Below are positions 6,622 to 8,190 of a stretch of 8,190 nt of DNA, one piece after another (the stretch's first letter is position 1; every line of letters begins with the position of its first letter). The position numbers and the translations under genes were made by a program. The DNA comes from SAR324 cluster bacterium. GTDB lineage: Bacteria > SAR324 > NAC60-12. Under the pieces are notes generated by a model. The model saw only the letters and a list, made by a program, of their open reading frames with translations. It was not told the origin of the DNA and ran no database searches. The stretch spans positions 1 through 8,190 of the forward strand of contig JAPKDT010000088.1 of NCBI GenBank assembly GCA_028822475.1. The letters are read 5' to 3'.

Positions 6622-6993
6622 TTATGCCCGCCAGACGACTTCCACTCCAGCGTGGTCCAGGATACCCTGAATAGGCACAGAAGGTTTACGGATGCGTACT
6701 ACGATAAGGTCTATCGAAAAGCGTGACCGCATTTCTTCAATAATCCTGTTACCAAGAGTTTCAATCAAGTTGAAACTCTTTTCTGCACTAACTCTGCTAA
6801 CGATATCGTAAGCATCCACATAAGAAACTGTAGCGCTCTCCTCATCTATCCAAGGTAAAGGAGGATTTGCGAGGCGGTATTCTAAATCAATTTCAAATCG
6901 CTGTCCCAGAGTTTTTTCTTCCAGATGCACACCATGAAATCCAAAAACAACAATGTTGCTGAGGCTTATGGTATAGTCTTGTCTACCACTCAT
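6622..6993 (-). CDS. folB: Dihydroneopterin aldolase (FolB)
   Basis: A 123-residue protein of normal FolB length. FolB splits 7,8-dihydroneopterin to 6-hydroxymethyl-7,8-dihydropterin and glycolaldehyde in THF synthesis, working as a homo-octamer in the cytoplasm. The family residues are present: FGFHGVHLEEKTLGQRF (17-33) with E26, SYVD (57-60) with Y58, FNLIETLGNRI (74-84) with E78, and IRKPSVPIQG (101-110) with catalytic K103. These match the Glu22, Tyr54, Glu74 and Lys100 positions of the well-studied staphylococcal enzyme by my own alignment. The start fits the family N-terminus but follows an A-rich leader with no Shine-Dalgarno sequence. It lies 55 bases after fhs and 28 before the deacylase gene, on the same strand. 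Pairing with fhs supports a folate/C1 cluster. Some FolB relatives act as dihydroneopterin triphosphate epimerase (FolX), which is less likely here. Confidence 0.92.
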   Translation of the reverse strand: MSGRQDYTISLSNIVVFGFHGVHLEEKTLGQRFEIDLEYRLANPPLPWIDEESATVSYVDAYDIVSRVSAEKSFNLIETLGNRIIEEMRSRFSIDLIVVRIRKPSVPIQGILDHAGVEVVWRA

Positions 6994-7048
6994 TTTTTTA
7001 ACTAAAAAACTGGTTTAATAAAGATGTAAAAACATGAATCATACAGAA

Positions 7049-8190
7049 TCAGGATAGTCCAGTGATCCGTCCATTTGAGTCTATATCAATCTTTTGCACA
7101 GCAGATTCACGAGGCATTCCCGGCATGAGCATCATTTTTCCGGTCAGTGCGACAATGAATCCGGCACCATTTGAGACCTTTACGTCACGAACCTGTAAAC
7201 GCCACCCTCTGGGAGCATTCCGTTTCTTAGGATCGTCTGAAAGAGATGCTTGCGTTTTAGCCATGCAAATCGGCCAGTCTGACAAACCGTTTTCTACTAA
7301 AACCTTAATCGATTTTTCTGCCTCTTCAGTATAATCTACTCCGTCTGCTCTGTAAATTTCCTTCGCAATAGTTTCAATCTTACTTTTAACAGGATCTGAA
7401 GTTTTATAATAAAAGTTAGGTGTACCTGGAGTCTCATCCACTATTTTCTTAATCTTTTTTGCGAGATCAAGTCCGCCTTCACCGCCCCTTGCAACAACTT
7501 CGCTGAGAGAACTCTGAACTCCCATATCCTCACAAAATTTACGTACAATTTCGAGTTCAGCAGGAGTATCAGTTGGAAAGCGATTGATTGCGACCACCAA
7601 AGGTAAACCGTACTTTTGTACATTTTCTGCGTGTGTGCGCAAATTTTCACATCCAGTTTTTAAGGCCTCAAGATTTTCAGTACTGAGATCTTCTTTTTCA
7701 ACTCCTCCATGAAATTTTAAGGCTCTGACGGTTGCAACCAGAACCGCGCCGTTTGGTTTTAAACCGGCCTGCCTACATTTGATGTTGATAAATTTTTCTG
7801 CACCTAAGTCCGCAGCAAAACCTGCTTCTGTTACAACGTAAGGTGCTAGTTTGAGAGCTAAACGGGTTGCACTTACACTGTTTGAACCATGTGCGATATT
7901 TCCAAAAGGTCCGCAGTGTACAAAAACTGGTGTATGTTCACAGGTTTGTACAATATTTGGTTTCAGTGCGTCTTTTAATATAACGCAGAGTGAACCTATA
8001 CAGTTTAATTCTCTTGCAAAAACAGGCTTTCCAGAAGTGTTGTAAGCAACAACAATACGTCCGAGACGTTCCCGCAAATCATCTATATCCAACGATAGTG
8101 CCATGATTGTCATGACTTCTGAAGCAGCAACAATGTCAAAACCTGTTTTGTGTGGAAATCCATCGAATTTTGAACCCAGCCCAATTTCTC
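7049..8190 (-). CDS. fhs: Formate-tetrahydrofolate ligase (Fhs), 5' part missing at window edge
   Basis: The open frame runs from the TGA stop to the right edge without a stop, giving about 380 C-terminal residues of a family that is usually about 555-560 long. The true start and the ATP-binding P-loop therefore lie outside the window. The ATG at 8113 is internal: the frame continues upstream as FDIVAASEV, the conserved FDIT.ASE block. Further family marks are VFVHCGPFGNIAHGSNSV, VTEAGFAADLGAEKF, VATVRALKFHGGV, VVAINRFPTDT, VARGGEGGLDLAKKI and the C-terminal TGKMMLMPGMPR. The enzyme joins formate to THF using ATP to give 10-formyl-THF, and can run in reverse to release formate and ATP. Next to soxDA it could oxidise or recycle the C1 units released by demethylation. 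It is the most upstream gene seen in the run, and folB follows after 55 bases with no terminator-like hairpin. Confidence 0.97.
   Translation of the reverse strand, partial: EIGLGSKFDGFPHKTGFDIVAASEVMTIMALSLDIDDLRERLGRIVVAYNTSGKPVFARELNCIGSLCVILKDALKPNIVQTCEHTPVFVHCGPFGNIAHGSNSVSATRLALKLAPYVVTEAGFAADLGAEKFINIKCRQAGLKPNGAVLVATVRALKFHGGVEKEDLSTENLEALKTGCENLRTHAENVQKYGLPLVVAINRFPTDTPAELEIVRKFCEDMGVQSSLSEVVARGGEGGLDLAKKIKKIVDETPGTPNFYYKTSDPVKSKIETIAKEIYRADGVDYTEEAEKSIKVLVENGLSDWPICMAKTQASLSDDPKKRNAPRGWRLQVRDVKVSNGAGFIVALTGKMMLMPGMPRESAVQKIDIDSNGRITGLS

Noticed and set aside
6994..7048. Intrinsic terminator between fhs and folB.
   Set aside because: Only a 4-base AT-rich repeat (ATGT/ACAT) is present, with no GC-rich stem before a T-run, so read-through is more likely.
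7441..7650. 69-codon minus-strand frame inside fhs.
   Set aside because: Alternate frame of fhs; the fhs frame is continuous with conserved motifs on both sides.
8111..8113. ATG as the start of fhs, giving a 354-residue protein.
   Set aside because: The frame stays open to the window edge and encodes conserved Fhs sequence (FDIVAASEV) just upstream, so this ATG is an internal codon.

Overview
The window is a compact run of seven genes, all on the minus strand, so transcription runs from high to low coordinates. Read that way the order is: fhs (formate-tetrahydrofolate ligase, 5' end beyond the right edge), folB (dihydroneopterin aldolase), a YbaK-family Ala-tRNA(Pro) deacylase (ProXp-ala/PrdX type), a DadA/SoxB-superfamily FAD oxidoreductase, an M20D amidohydrolase, a 368-base non-coding gap, then soxD and soxA (delta and alpha subunits of heterotetrameric sarcosine oxidase). 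By eye the GC content is in the low to mid 40s percent. The gene set fits a free-living, probably marine, proteobacterium that uses methylated amines or glycine betaine breakdown products. SAR324-like or alphaproteobacterial lineages are candidates, but the sequence does not settle the taxon. There are no mobile elements, RNA genes or CRISPR arrays.

Right part (about 6590 to 8190): fhs and folB, 55 bases apart, are both folate genes. FolB works in making tetrahydrofolate (THF), and Fhs interconverts formate and 10-formyl-THF. The tRNA-editing gene follows after 28 bases. Middle part (3573 to 6072): the FAD oxidoreductase and the M20D hydrolase are 16 bases apart and look co-transcribed. Left part (32 to 3204): soxD and soxA overlap by one base (TGATG). 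In known sarcosine oxidases these subunits oxidise N-methylglycine to glycine and load the methyl carbon on THF as 5,10-methylene-THF.

The shared theme is one-carbon metabolism: a demethylating enzyme that needs THF lies beside genes that make THF and process its C1 units. Three points stand out. First, no classical soxB sits in front of soxD. The only SoxB-like protein here seems to lack the histidine that carries covalent FMN in true SoxB. Second, this SoxA keeps a four-cysteine, BFD-like [2Fe-2S] motif (CxC...CxxxxC) where, as I recall them, classical SoxA proteins have none. Together these suggest a dehydrogenase-like variant complex rather than the textbook oxidase. Third, the gap before soxD holds four separate dyad symmetries, suggesting its own control region. 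Most gene starts here lack a clear Shine-Dalgarno sequence; soxA is the exception.
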